Assembly: GCA_964487845.1 (NCBI GenBank)
Contig: CAZASK010000012.1
Location: forward strand, 1 to 41,975
Reading direction: 5' to 3'
Length of the DNA stretch: 41,975 nt
Origin: CAZASK01 sp964487845
Lineage (GTDB): Bacteria; Chlamydiota; Chlamydiia; Chlamydiales; FEN-1388
In this document: in pieces, positions 32,766 to 41,790 of the stretch
Position numbering within the stretch: the first letter of the stretch is position 1
Layout of the letters: each line of letters starts with the position of its first letter
Notes under the pieces: generated by a model
What the model saw: only the letters and a program-made list of their open reading frames with translations
What the model was told of the DNA's origin: nothing
Databases searched by the model: none
Made by a program: the position numbers and the translations under genes

Positions 32766-34550
32766 ATGTCAGCTAAACAAGAATGTAAACAGGACTGTTC
32801 CAAAAGAGGATGCTCAACAAAAGAGTACTCATGGGATAGCAATAACCTCGTCGATGACGTCTTCTTTGATAACCATGATGCAGAATCATTTCAGCGTCTG
32901 CTCAACTCTTCATCAGATGGTGCAGAAGCAGATCGTCTTGATATCATACCTGGGAAGATTTTAAAGGGCAAAATTGTAGAAATTACAAAAGATCATGTAG
33001 TGGTAGATGTAGGTCTCAAATCAGAAGGTCTTGTACCAATTGAAGAATTTTCTGATCCAGCACAGCTTACTCTCGACAACGAAATTGAAGTCTATCTCGA
33101 TCAAGCGGAAGATTCACACGGTCAGATCGTGCTTTCACGCGAAAAAGCAGAGCGCCTGCGTCAGTGGGAATATATCGTAGGTCATTGCAAAGAAGGAAGT
33201 CTTGTTCGTGGTAAGGTAATCAGAAAAGTCAAAGGTGGCTTGATGGTTGATATCGGCGTTGAGGCATTCTTGCCTGGCTCACAAATCGACAACAAGCGTA
33301 TTCGCAATCTGGATGAATACCTCGATAAGACATATGATTTCAAGATTTTGAAGATCAACATCGACAGAAAAAATATTGTTGTTTCCAGACGAGAACTTCT
33401 TGAAGCAGAGCGCATCTCGAAGAAGGCAGAACTTTTAGAAAATATTAAAGTAAATGACGTCCGTATTGGTGTTGTAAAAAACATCACCGATTTCGGTGTG
33501 TTCTTAGACCTTGATGGTATTGATGGCTTGCTCCATATCACCGACATGACATGGAAGCGTATCAAACACCCATCTGAGATGGTTCAACTTGGACAAAAAC
33601 TTGAAGTGATGATTTTGAGCATCGACAAAGAAAAAGGTCGTGTAGCTCTTGGTCTGAAGCAGAAAGAAAATAATCCATGGGATGAAATCGAGAAGAAATA
33701 TCCTCCACGTACTCGTGTAACTGGCAGAATCACTAACTTGCTTCCATATGGCGCATTCATGGAAATCGAACCAGGTATCGAAGGCCTTATCCATGTTTCA
33801 GAGATGTCATGGGTGAAGAATGTTGTTGATCCAAGTGAAGTCGTGCAGCGTGGTCAGGAAGTAGAAGCGATCGTTCTTTCTGTGCAAAAGCAAGAAGGGA
33901 AAATCTCCTTAGGAATTAAGCAACTTGAGCATAATCCATGGGATGAAATCGAGAAGAAATATCCAGTGAACTCTGGTGTAAAAGCGGAAATCAAAAGCTT
34001 GACCAACTATGGCGCCTTTGTAGAACTTGAGCCAGGTGTTGAAGGCTTGATTCATATCTCAGATCTTTCTTGGATCAAAAAAGTATCTCATCCTTCTGAA
34101 GTCTTGAAAAAGGGCGATTTGGTAGAAGCGGTTATTCTCTCTGTCGATAAGGACAACAAGAAGATCACTTTGGGTGTGAAACAGCTGAGCCAAAATCCAT
34201 GGGACACTATTGAAAAGACAGTGCTTGTAGATTCGCTTGTATCTGGCGTGATTAGCAAGATTACTGCTTTTGGTGCGTTTGTAACACTCGATAACGGTGT
34301 TGAAGGATTGATCCATGTGACAGAGCTTTCAGATCAGCCATTTGGTAAGATCGAAGATGTCGTCGCAAAAGGTGATCGCGTTACAGCAAAAGTGATCAAA
34401 CTAGAGCCTCAAAACAAAAAGATCGCGCTTTCGATTAAAGAATATTTGATTGAGCACAATCAGTGTAATCATGATGATATTGTTTTCTCAGATTCAAAGT
34501 CTGCAAAGAAAAAGAAAGCGCAAGCTCCTAAAGAGCTGGGCAGCGAATAA
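32766..34550 (+). CDS. rpsA: Ribosomal protein S1
   Basis: 594 residues. Binds mRNA on the 30S subunit and helps initiation. Six S1 (OB-fold) domains run from about residue 60 to 560; the last four are the near-identical repeats containing GAFMEIEPGIEGLIHVSEMS, GAFVELEPGVEGLIHISDLS and similar, separated by NPWDEIEKKYP linkers. The N-terminal 60 residues are unlike E. coli S1 and include three cysteines in CKQDCSKRGC. GGGAG lies upstream of ATG 32766 with a 10-base spacer. A strong hairpin follows the stop before nusA. Many repeat units are almost identical at DNA level, so S1 domains may recombine. Confidence 0.97.
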   Translation: MSAKQECKQDCSKRGCSTKEYSWDSNNLVDDVFFDNHDAESFQRLLNSSSDGAEADRLDIIPGKILKGKIVEITKDHVVVDVGLKSEGLVPIEEFSDPAQLTLDNEIEVYLDQAEDSHGQIVLSREKAERLRQWEYIVGHCKEGSLVRGKVIRKVKGGLMVDIGVEAFLPGSQIDNKRIRNLDEYLDKTYDFKILKINIDRKNIVVSRRELLEAERISKKAELLENIKVNDVRIGVVKNITDFGVFLDLDGIDGLLHITDMTWKRIKHPSEMVQLGQKLEVMILSIDKEKGRVALGLKQKENNPWDEIEKKYPPRTRVTGRITNLLPYGAFMEIEPGIEGLIHVSEMSWVKNVVDPSEVVQRGQEVEAIVLSVQKQEGKISLGIKQLEHNPWDEIEKKYPVNSGVKAEIKSLTNYGAFVELEPGVEGLIHISDLSWIKKVSHPSEVLKKGDLVEAVILSVDKDNKKITLGVKQLSQNPWDTIEKTVLVDSLVSGVISKITAFGAFVTLDNGVEGLIHVTELSDQPFGKIEDVVAKGDRVTAKVIKLEPQNKKIALSIKEYLIEHNQCNHDDIVFSDSKSAKKKKAQAPKELGSE

Positions 34551-34587
34551 GAAAAACTGTAGAGTCTGATGACACTACGTTGATTGC

Positions 34588-34620
34588 AGGAGCTCTCATC
34601 ATTTTTTGATGAGAGCTCCT
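34588..34620 (+). terminator. Perfect 14-bp hairpin between rpsA and nusA
   Basis: AGGAGCTCTCATCA (34588-34601), loop TTTTT, TGATGAGAGCTCCT (34607-34620): perfectly complementary arms. It lies 38 bases after the rpsA stop and 63 bases before nusA. The following TTATCG is not a T-run, so it may be a processing or stability hairpin or attenuator rather than a classic terminator. Confidence 0.7.
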
Positions 34621-34683
34621 TATCGTACAAGCGAAATGTTTTTAGAAATGCCATCATGGCTAAAGCAGTAGGGCAAAAGCAGC

Positions 34684-35958
34684 ATGAACAAAGACTTAGT
34701 TGCAATCTTTGAGTACCTAGAAAGAGAAAGAGGCATCAAGCGAGAATTGATAGTCGCCGCAATTGAAGAATCCCTTCAAGTGGCTGCAAGGAAGAGCTTT
34801 CAAACCGCTTCCAATGTACAAGTGTCGATTAATTCAAAAACTGGTGAAATCGATGTATATTGTGAAAAGGAAATAGTAGAGAAAGTACACTCTCCAAATG
34901 AAGAAATCAGTCTTAAAGATGCACAAGCGCTTGATCCAGATCTGCAGCTAGGGCAGTGGATTGAAGTGAAAATTACACCACGAGATTTTGGAAGAATTGC
35001 TGCACAGAAAGCCAGACAGGTTATATCGCAAAAATTAAAAGGTGCTGAGCGCGATGTTATTTACGAAGAGTACAGACATCGTGTAAATGACCTTATCTCA
35101 GGAAGTGTCAAGAGAATAGGCAAAAATGGTGTTGTTATTGTCGACCTAGGAAAAGTAGAGGGCATTTTACCACGTCGTCACTATCCTCAAACGGAAAAAT
35201 ATGCGATTGGCGATAAAGTATTTGCGCTACTTCTTGAGGTGAGAGATACAGAGCTTGGAGGTGCTGAGGTAGTATTGTCGAGGAGCCATCCAGAGTTTGT
35301 AAAACAGCTCCTCAGTCAAGAGGTCCCTGAAATTTCTGATGGGACGGTCGTGATTGAGCGTATTGTAAGAGAGGCGGGATACCGTACAAAAGTTGTCGTG
35401 AAATCAACCGACCCAAAAGTAGATCCTGTTGGTGCTTGTATTGGTATGCGTGGTGTGCGCATTAAAAACATTGTGCGCGAGTTACACAACGAAAAAATTG
35501 ATATTATCCCATTTGCGCAAGATTCGATCCAACTGTTGCAGCAAGCTTTAGCGCCTATTGAAATTCGCTCTCTTAAAGTGAGTGATGATGGGCTGCAAGT
35601 CTATGTTGTTGTAGACGATGATGACTTTGCATCAGCGATCGGTAAGCGTGGATTGAATGTCCGCTTGATAGGCGAACTTATCAGCACGCAGCTTGATGTC
35701 CAAAAACTGAGCGACTACAAGCGTATAAAGGCACTTGAGCGCGCAAACTTAGCAAGCTTGGATGACCCACGATTAGACGAGCCATTTACACATATTGATA
35801 ATATTAGCAGCTTAGTTGTCGATCAGCTGATCGCCGAAAATTTGAATACTCCAAGAAAGATTCTTATGGCACCGCTTGAGCAGCTCGCAGCTATTCCAGG
35901 AATTAGCCTCGAAAGGGCTGAGAAAATTTTAGAACAAATAACGAAACAGAAGGCATAA
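34684..35958 (+). CDS. nusA: Transcription termination/antitermination factor NusA
   Basis: Binds RNA polymerase and controls pausing, termination and antitermination. 424 residues: NusA N-domain (1-125), S1 domain (about 133-200, GKNGVVIVDLGKVEGILPR), two KH domains (KH1 around 230-290, GACIGMRGVRIKNIVREL; KH2 about 300-370, DDFASAIGKRGLNVRLIGEL) and a helix-hairpin-helix-like end (LNTPRKILMAPLEQLAAIPG). No acidic repeat domain, as in non-enterobacterial NusA. The ATG follows an AGTAGGGC region. infB begins 4 bases after the nusA stop. Confidence 0.96.
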   Translation: MNKDLVAIFEYLERERGIKRELIVAAIEESLQVAARKSFQTASNVQVSINSKTGEIDVYCEKEIVEKVHSPNEEISLKDAQALDPDLQLGQWIEVKITPRDFGRIAAQKARQVISQKLKGAERDVIYEEYRHRVNDLISGSVKRIGKNGVVIVDLGKVEGILPRRHYPQTEKYAIGDKVFALLLEVRDTELGGAEVVLSRSHPEFVKQLLSQEVPEISDGTVVIERIVREAGYRTKVVVKSTDPKVDPVGACIGMRGVRIKNIVRELHNEKIDIIPFAQDSIQLLQQALAPIEIRSLKVSDDGLQVYVVVDDDDFASAIGKRGLNVRLIGELISTQLDVQKLSDYKRIKALERANLASLDDPRLDEPFTHIDNISSLVVDQLIAENLNTPRKILMAPLEQLAAIPGISLERAEKILEQITKQKA

Positions 35959-35962
35959 GCCA

Positions 35963-38900
35963 TTGAGCAAAAACCCGAAGTTTACCATTAAAAATACCCA
36001 AATTGCTGGTGCCATCGATTTACAAGGGCTGAAAGCAAAATTGGCGAAAAAACTGCCACACGACGAAGCGGGAGTAGAATCTCCTGCAGCAAAAGAGTCT
36101 GTTGGTGAAAAGAAAAAGAAAAAAGTTGTTGCTGCAAAAGATGAGTCTGCCTCCATTGTTGTGAAGAAAACAACGACGAAGAAAGATTCTATTAAAAAAG
36201 AGACAGTGCGAAAATCTGCCCCCAAAGCAGATGAAGACGAAGTAGTTTCTGTAAGAAAGCATGAAGAGCCGCCTGTTGTTCCACAAGAGCCTGCTCCTGC
36301 GGCTGTACTTCCTGTAGAGCCTGCTGCGAAAAAAGAAGAACCATTTGTTGTTCCTCAACGATTCATCGATATGCAAGCAGAGCGGCAAAAAAAACAAGCG
36401 GCATCAGCTTCCTCTCATCGAGGATCTGTGCCAAGAGAGTCAAAGCATGAGGTCTCTTCTGCGCCAGCACGCACGTTCCATGATAAGCCATTTCATCGAC
36501 CTGCCCAAGATAGAGCTTTGACAAATGATGCTTCTCATGCGCGTTTGAGCGATCGGCCCTATCAACCAAGGCCGTTTCATGATAGAACCGCGCAGCCGCG
36601 GCCACTTCAAGAGAAGCCCTCTTATGATCGACCAAATTATGAGAGACCAAGGCAAGAGCGTCCACATGACAGGTATAATCAGGATCGCTCAGGACAGCCT
36701 CGTTCCTATCAAGATCGACCATATCGTCCATCTCCTAGTGGGGATCGTCAGCCTGGTGGCTATTCAGCACGGCGTCAAGATGATGGAAGGCCATACACGC
36801 CACGCAGCTCAGAGGGGAGACCCTTTACGCCGCGAGCTCCAGGAAGTGGTCCATATTCCTCATCTGGTCCAAGACCCTATCCTCCGCGCACATCTGCACC
36901 TAGAGGGCCTGCTGGCAGCGGGCCGGCAAGACCTCCAGTCAACCCGATGGCTGTAAGGGGAGTGAAAGATGGTCCTGTAAGAGAAGGATTTGGAGAAAAA
37001 TCAAACCGCTTCGACCAGCGAAAAGGCACTGAAATTGTGTTTAAGCAAGGGAAGAAGGGCAAAGATACAAAACGAGATGAAAAAGATAACTATGATTCTC
37101 GTGTGAGACATGGACTTGTTAGCTCTGATGACAGCGAAATGTGGCGTAAAAAAAGACATGTCAAGCAGTCGTATGCTGAGCAGCATGAAGTACAGCGGCC
37201 TACAAAAGTGAAGGTGCGCCTGCCAATCACGCTTAAAGATCTTGCTGCAGAGATGAAATTAAAGGCTTCTGAGCTTATTTCAAAGCTCTTCTTGCAAGGG
37301 ACTATCGTTACTTTGAATCAGATGCTTGATGACGAAACGACAGTGCAATTGCTTGGTCATGAATTTGGCTGTGAAATTGTAATCGATACTGTAGAGCAAG
37401 AGCGTATCCGGATTACAGATAAGACCGCTCGCGAAGAAATTGCACAAGAAGATGAATCGACGCTTGTTTATAGACCCCCAGTAGTTGCTTTTATGGGTCA
37501 CGTAGACCATGGGAAGACCTCTTTAATCGATGCTATCCGAAAAAGCAATCGAGCTTCTAAAGAAGTAGGTGCGATCACACAACATATAGGTGCCTTTCAG
37601 TGTACGACATCGCATGGCCCTATTACCATTTTGGATACCCCGGGTCACGAAGCATTTACGTTAATGCGTGAGCGCGGTGCTGAAATTACTGATATTGTAG
37701 TATTGGTAATCGCAGGTGATGAGGGTGTTCAGGAGCAGACGATAGAGGCGCTTAACCAAGCAAGAAAGACAACTGCTACAATTGTCGTCGCTATTACAAA
37801 ATGTGATAAGCCACACTTTAATGCTGATAATGTGATGAGACAAATCACGGAACATAACCTGCTTCCTGAAGCTTGGGGTGGTCAGACGGTCACAATGAAT
37901 TGTTCCGCAGTATCCGGAGAGGGTGTCAATGAGTTGCTCGAAATGCTTGCTCTACAAGCTGAGATTTTGGAGCTCAAAGCAAATCCTCATAAACGTGCGC
38001 GAGGCGTTGTCATTGAATCCGAGGTGATTCAAGGTCTTGGCGACTGTGCTACTGTGTTAGTACAAAATGGAACATTGCGTACAGGTGATGCACTTGTTTT
38101 TGCAACATCATGGGCGAAGATCAAGAGCATGCGTGATGAAAATGGCCGTATCGTAACCGAAGCTATGCCATCATCTTGTGTACTTATCAACGGGATGTCA
38201 AGTTTGCCAGAAGCTGGTGACGAGTTTATTGTAGTGAAAAGCGAAAAAGAGGCTCGTGAAATTGCTGAGACACGGCAAGAAGGTAAGCGTCAATCGCTCT
38301 TTATGACGAAGAGACGTCTTTCTGTCGAACATATGATGCAAAGCCAAGTTGGTGCGAAGAAGATATTGAATCTCATCATCCGTGCTGACGTACAAGGATC
38401 TTTAGAAGCATTAAGAAAAGCTTTGGAGAAGATTAAATCCGAAAAGGTTGGCATCGAGTTTATCTCGCAGGGTGTGGGTCAAATTTCTGAGTCAGACATT
38501 CAATTGGCAATGGCTTCAAAATCTGTGATCTTGGGCTTTCATACTGCTCTAGAATCACATGCGGAGCCAATCGCAAAGCAGTCAAAAGTAGATGTTCGTC
38601 TACATGACATCATCTACCATGCAGTCGATGATATCACGCTTTTAATGAAGGGATTACTTGATAAAGTAGCTCGTGAAGAAGAGCGCGGGAAAGCTGTAGT
38701 AAAAGCGTGCTTTAAATCATCGCAGCTTGGCCTTATCGCTGGCTGTCAAGTATCTGAGGGTGTGATTACACGAAGCTGTCAGATAAGAGTGCGTCGTGGG
38801 GCCGATGTTGTCTGGAAGGGTGGCATCAGCTCGCTCAAGCGCGTAAAAGAAGATGTCAAAGAAGTACAAAAGGGCGTCGAGTGCGGTATACTTTTACAAG

Positions 38901-38971
38901 GATACACAGACGTTCAAGTAGATGATGTCTTTGAAGCATATGAAGTGATCTACTTAGAACAAGAGCTATAA
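35963..38971 (+). CDS. infB: Translation initiation factor IF-2
   Basis: GTPase that places initiator tRNA on the 30S subunit. 1,002 residues, with a long N-terminal region: a Lys/Glu/Pro segment (1-170) then about 170-330 of Arg/Pro/Tyr-rich repeats (DRPYRPSPSGDRQPGG-like), probably disordered. The IF2 N-domain is near residues 415-475. G domain: G1 GHVDHGKT (512-519), G3 DTPGHE, G4 TKCDKP (the usual NKxD is TKCD), then the C-terminal domains ending with DVFEAYEVIYLEQEL. The start is a TTG at 35963; no ATG nearby fits, and AAGG lies 9 bases upstream. Coupled to nusA upstream and rbfA downstream. Confidence 0.96.
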   Translation: MSKNPKFTIKNTQIAGAIDLQGLKAKLAKKLPHDEAGVESPAAKESVGEKKKKKVVAAKDESASIVVKKTTTKKDSIKKETVRKSAPKADEDEVVSVRKHEEPPVVPQEPAPAAVLPVEPAAKKEEPFVVPQRFIDMQAERQKKQAASASSHRGSVPRESKHEVSSAPARTFHDKPFHRPAQDRALTNDASHARLSDRPYQPRPFHDRTAQPRPLQEKPSYDRPNYERPRQERPHDRYNQDRSGQPRSYQDRPYRPSPSGDRQPGGYSARRQDDGRPYTPRSSEGRPFTPRAPGSGPYSSSGPRPYPPRTSAPRGPAGSGPARPPVNPMAVRGVKDGPVREGFGEKSNRFDQRKGTEIVFKQGKKGKDTKRDEKDNYDSRVRHGLVSSDDSEMWRKKRHVKQSYAEQHEVQRPTKVKVRLPITLKDLAAEMKLKASELISKLFLQGTIVTLNQMLDDETTVQLLGHEFGCEIVIDTVEQERIRITDKTAREEIAQEDESTLVYRPPVVAFMGHVDHGKTSLIDAIRKSNRASKEVGAITQHIGAFQCTTSHGPITILDTPGHEAFTLMRERGAEITDIVVLVIAGDEGVQEQTIEALNQARKTTATIVVAITKCDKPHFNADNVMRQITEHNLLPEAWGGQTVTMNCSAVSGEGVNELLEMLALQAEILELKANPHKRARGVVIESEVIQGLGDCATVLVQNGTLRTGDALVFATSWAKIKSMRDENGRIVTEAMPSSCVLINGMSSLPEAGDEFIVVKSEKEAREIAETRQEGKRQSLFMTKRRLSVEHMMQSQVGAKKILNLIIRADVQGSLEALRKALEKIKSEKVGIEFISQGVGQISESDIQLAMASKSVILGFHTALESHAEPIAKQSKVDVRLHDIIYHAVDDITLLMKGLLDKVAREEERGKAVVKACFKSSQLGLIAGCQVSEGVITRSCQIRVRRGADVVWKGGISSLKRVKEDVKEVQKGVECGILLQGYTDVQVDDVFEAYEVIYLEQEL

Positions 38972-38974
38972 GAC

Positions 38975-39358
38975 ATGTCTGCAAAAGAACGTACTATTCG
39001 ATTGAACTCGTTATTGAAAGAGGTGATTACTGAAGTCATCAGGCGTGATTTGCATCATGCTCAGTATATTGATGAATTTATCACTATCACCCGTGTAGAG
39101 ATAACCAGAGACCTTGCATATGCCAAGGTCTTTATAACAGTGATCGGCGATGATAAAAAGAAAAAGCAGACTTTGGGAGCACTTCGTGCTCAATCGAAGC
39201 GCATTGCTGTCATCGCTTCTAAAAAAGTGGTCATGCGCTACTTTCCAGAGCTTGATTTTGTCTTAGATGATGGCTTGGAAAAGCAGCTTCGCGTAGAGGA
39301 GCTTCTCCATAAGGCTTCTGATGAACGCGCTCATCGTAAACCAGCTTTGGATGAATGA
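38975..39358 (+). CDS. rbfA: Ribosome-binding factor A
   Basis: 127 residues; single KH-like domain protein for late 30S maturation. Seen as LNSLLKEVITEVIRRDLHHA, EITRDLAYAKVFITVIGDDK and MRYFPELDFVLDDGLEKQLR, a normal RbfA pattern. ATG 38975 is 3 bases after the infB stop. It overlaps truB by four bases (ATGA), so the set is translated as a chain. Confidence 0.93.
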   Translation: MSAKERTIRLNSLLKEVITEVIRRDLHHAQYIDEFITITRVEITRDLAYAKVFITVIGDDKKKKQTLGALRAQSKRIAVIASKKVVMRYFPELDFVLDDGLEKQLRVEELLHKASDERAHRKPALDE

Positions 39359-40074
39359 ATAAAAAAGTAGACAAATCGTTGCTTTCTTCTATTGTGCAAA
39401 CACAGGCAGAGGGGATTTTGCTGGTGGACAAACCACCAGGAGTTACCTCTTTTTCTGTGATCGCAAAGATGCGCAGGGTGTTTGGGGTAAAGACGATAGG
39501 TCATGCAGGAACTCTTGACCCCTTTGCAACTGGTGTGCTTGTGATTTTGATAGGTCGTGCGTTTACTCGTTTGCAAGATAGCTTCTTGGCGAAGGAAAAA
39601 GAATACAGGGCTCTTGTCCAGTTTGGGCAGTCTACAGATACATTCGACTGTGATGGCGAGATAGTGGCAGAATCTGATCGCATTCCATCACGAGCGGAGG
39701 TAGAAGAAGCTATTGCTGCTTTTCAGGGAACCATTGAGCAAGTTCCTCCTATGTATTCTGCAAAAAAAATCGCAGGCAAGCGCTTGTATGATTTGGCAAG
39801 ACAAGGCAAAGTAGTGGAAAGAACGCCTTGCAAAGTAGAGGTGCATATTGAAATGATTCGCTATCAATACCCAGAACTGGAACTTGTTATTACTTCATCG
39901 AAGGGGACTTATATCCGATCTCTTGCCCACGATATTGGCAAGAAGCTTGGGATAGAGGCACATCTTCATGCTTTAAGACGAGTAAGATCAGGTCACTATT
40001 CTATTGACGAATGTGTAGCGCTTTCAGAAATCACCTCTGCAACACCCTTGATACGCCAATTGCCATGCACATAA
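39355..40074 (+). CDS. truB: tRNA pseudouridine(55) synthase TruB
   Basis: Makes pseudouridine 55 in the T arm of tRNAs. 239 residues without a PUA domain, as in short bacterial TruB. Catalytic Asp is in the GHAGTLDPFATGVL motif. Other landmarks are EGILLVDKPPGVTSFSVIAK, GQSTDTFDCDGEIV, QVPPMYSAKKIAGKRLYDLA and SSKGTYIRSLAHDIGKKLG. The start overlaps the rbfA stop, and the end overlaps the ribF start (40065) by 10 bases. Confidence 0.95.
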   Translation: MNKKVDKSLLSSIVQTQAEGILLVDKPPGVTSFSVIAKMRRVFGVKTIGHAGTLDPFATGVLVILIGRAFTRLQDSFLAKEKEYRALVQFGQSTDTFDCDGEIVAESDRIPSRAEVEEAIAAFQGTIEQVPPMYSAKKIAGKRLYDLARQGKVVERTPCKVEVHIEMIRYQYPELELVITSSKGTYIRSLAHDIGKKLGIEAHLHALRRVRSGHYSIDECVALSEITSATPLIRQLPCT

Positions 40075-40997
40075 TCTCCACTTTTGCCCCTACATTTACC
40101 ACCACGCCATGCGTATGTACCTTTGGGAACTTTGATGGAGTCCACAAAGGACATCAAGCGTTGCTTGCAAAAATGCACTCCATCGCTGAGAGCTTAAATC
40201 TGGGAGTGTGTGTGCTCACATTTCAAAATCATCCTCTCGAGATACTAAGGCCCGATATTGCTATTCAACGACTGACCTCTGCGGGTCAAAAAAGAGAGAT
40301 CCTAGGGCAAAATGGTGTTGACACCCTTATTTTTCCGCTGTTCACAAATGAACTTGCACAGCTCAGTGCAGAATCTTTCATTGAAATTTTTACACAGATA
40401 GTCCCTGTCCATACGTTTGTAGTAGGCAGTGATGTTACCTTTGGAGCGAATCGTAGGGGAAATCTTGATCTCCTTACAAAACTAGGGAGTACATTTGGTT
40501 TTCGTGTGGAAGTGATGGAGCCTGTATTGCAAGATGCTGTGCGGATTTCAAGCTCTATTGTGAGAGCACTTTTGCAGACAGCAGAACTTGACGCTATCGA
40601 AAAACTACTTGGAAGGCCCTATTCGATTCATGCACAGGTTTCTGCGGGCAGTGGCATGGCAAGAGAAATGAGATGCCCTACATTAAATATATCTCTTGAA
40701 GGAATCGCCTATCCACGAGAGGGGATCTACGCTGCAAGTGTGTGCCTCAACCAAAAGTCGATCTGGTATCCAGCATGCGTCTACATTGGACTCGCCCAAA
40801 CTCTTCAGCATAGAGATCGCCCGCTTCTGGAAGCTCATATCCTCGACGTTGAGCTTACAGAGGAGGTTCGTGATATACAAGTAGAATTTCATCAATTTTT
40901 ACGAGCTGATAAAATATTTGAATCCAAAGATGCTTTACTGAGGCAAATTGAGATTGATGTGCAAATGGCAAAACAGGGGAATCGCTATGGAAAATAA
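40065..40997 (+). CDS. ribF: Riboflavin kinase/FAD synthetase
   Basis: Bifunctional enzyme making FMN and FAD. ATG 40065 (310 residues) is preferred: it begins MHIISTFAP and then the nucleotidyltransferase motif TFGNFDGVHKGHQALL, while an upstream ATG at 40011 would lie wholly within truB. FAD-synthetase residues are followed by VRISSSIVRALL. The C-terminal riboflavin-kinase domain keeps the PTxN threonine and asparagine (CPTLNI) and the catalytic-type Glu (LLEAHILDVEL), but the usual GRG is GSG and NIGxRPTF is YIGLAQTL, so kinase activity needs checking. Coupled to truB and rpe. Confidence 0.9.
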   Translation: MHIISTFAPTFTTTPCVCTFGNFDGVHKGHQALLAKMHSIAESLNLGVCVLTFQNHPLEILRPDIAIQRLTSAGQKREILGQNGVDTLIFPLFTNELAQLSAESFIEIFTQIVPVHTFVVGSDVTFGANRRGNLDLLTKLGSTFGFRVEVMEPVLQDAVRISSSIVRALLQTAELDAIEKLLGRPYSIHAQVSAGSGMAREMRCPTLNISLEGIAYPREGIYAASVCLNQKSIWYPACVYIGLAQTLQHRDRPLLEAHILDVELTEEVRDIQVEFHQFLRADKIFESKDALLRQIEIDVQMAKQGNRYGK

Positions 40998-41718
40998 AAT
41001 AAAAATATGTCCTTCAATATTGGCGGCAGATTTTGCCCATCTGGCTGATGAGGCACAGCGTATTGAACAATCAGGTGCTGACTGGCTTCATGTCGACGTG
41101 ATGGATGGCCATTTTGTGCCGAACCTCACAATGGGACCTCAGATCGTTTCTGCTATTAATCGCTCTACGAAGATGTTTCTTGATGTGCATTTAATGATGT
41201 ACAATCCATTCGATTATATCGAGCGCTTTATAGAAGCAGGGGCTGATATGATCACCTTTCATTTTGAAGCGACAGAAGATGTAGAGGAAACGCTCGCATA
41301 TATCAGACGCTGCAATGTAAAAGCAGGTCTTGCTTTTTGTCCGGAAACTTCAGCAAATCTTATCCCGAAGTTCTTGCCGCTCTGTGATATGGTGCTTCTC
41401 ATGACGGTGCCACCAGGGTTTGGCGGACAACCATTTCAACCAGAAGTTTTAGATAAGATCCGCTTAACACGCTATGCGTGTAATACGCTTGAAATACGAA
41501 AAGGTGGGGTAAAAGGTGAGACAGCGCTGCCGCCATTTGATATTCAAGTAGATGGTGGTATCAATATAGAGACAGCTCGTCTATGTGCTGAGGCAGGAGC
41601 GAATGTATTTGTAGCAGGTAGTTTTTTCTTTAAAGAGACAAATTTTGCCCCACAGGTAGAGGAGCTTCGTAAGCAAGCATCTCTTGCTTTTCAAGAGAGA
41701 GTGAGTGCGAAGATATAG
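40987..41718 (+). CDS. rpe: Ribulose-phosphate 3-epimerase
   Basis: Pentose-phosphate pathway epimerase between ribulose-5-P and xylulose-5-P; TIM barrel. ATG 40987 (243 residues) has AGGGGAA upstream; a longer frame to 40948 adds 13 residues inside ribF. Motifs: ICPSILAADFAHL (Ser), WLHVDVMDGHFVPNLTMGP (metal His/Asp), LDVHLMMYNP, and MTVPPGFGGQPF (canonical MTVNPGFGGQ), then IQVDGGIN and VAGSFFF. It has an insert of roughly 12 residues at IRKGGVKGETALPPF before the DGGIN motif. Overlaps ribF by 11 bases, last in this run. Confidence 0.94.
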   Translation: MENKIKICPSILAADFAHLADEAQRIEQSGADWLHVDVMDGHFVPNLTMGPQIVSAINRSTKMFLDVHLMMYNPFDYIERFIEAGADMITFHFEATEDVEETLAYIRRCNVKAGLAFCPETSANLIPKFLPLCDMVLLMTVPPGFGGQPFQPEVLDKIRLTRYACNTLEIRKGGVKGETALPPFDIQVDGGINIETARLCAEAGANVFVAGSFFFKETNFAPQVEELRKQASLAFQERVSAKI

Positions 41719-41752
41719 TCGATTAAGTTTTCGATGGCGCATTTTCACGCTA

Positions 41753-41758
41753 TATAAT
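41753..41758 (+). promoter_or_regulatory. TATAAT -10 candidate
   Basis: A perfect TATAAT lies 35 bases after the rpe stop. The -35 region (TTTCGA at 41729, 18 bases upstream) is weak. If active, it would place the palindrome at 41768-41790 at the very 5' end of the transcript. Confidence 0.35.
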
Positions 41759-41767
41759 ACTGTTTGT

Positions 41768-41790
41768 GCGAATGGCATTATGCCATTCGC
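41768..41790. terminator. Perfect 11-bp palindrome after rpe
   Basis: GCGAATGGCAT (41768-41778), a central T, ATGCCATTCGC (41780-41790). As a hairpin it forms nine pairs around loop ATTAT. It starts 49 bases after the rpe stop. No T-run follows on either strand, so it is a terminator by position only; a protein-binding operator or a 5' leader hairpin is also possible. Confidence 0.45.

Noticed and set aside
32722..32964. 80-residue plus-strand frame starting before rpsA
   Set aside because: Out of frame with rpsA and covers its 5' end; rpsA is certain and this frame has no family features.
36020..36397. 125-residue minus-strand frame, Phe/Arg/Leu-rich
   Set aside because: Complement of the Lys/Glu-rich part of infB; composition is an artefact of the opposite strand.
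40011..40064. Longer N-terminus for RibF
   Set aside because: The extra 18 residues lie inside truB and precede the conserved start of the nucleotidyltransferase domain; ATG 40065 fits.
40948..40986. Longer N-terminus for Rpe
   Set aside because: Adds 13 residues inside ribF, while ATG 40987 has AGGGGAA upstream and begins at the family start.
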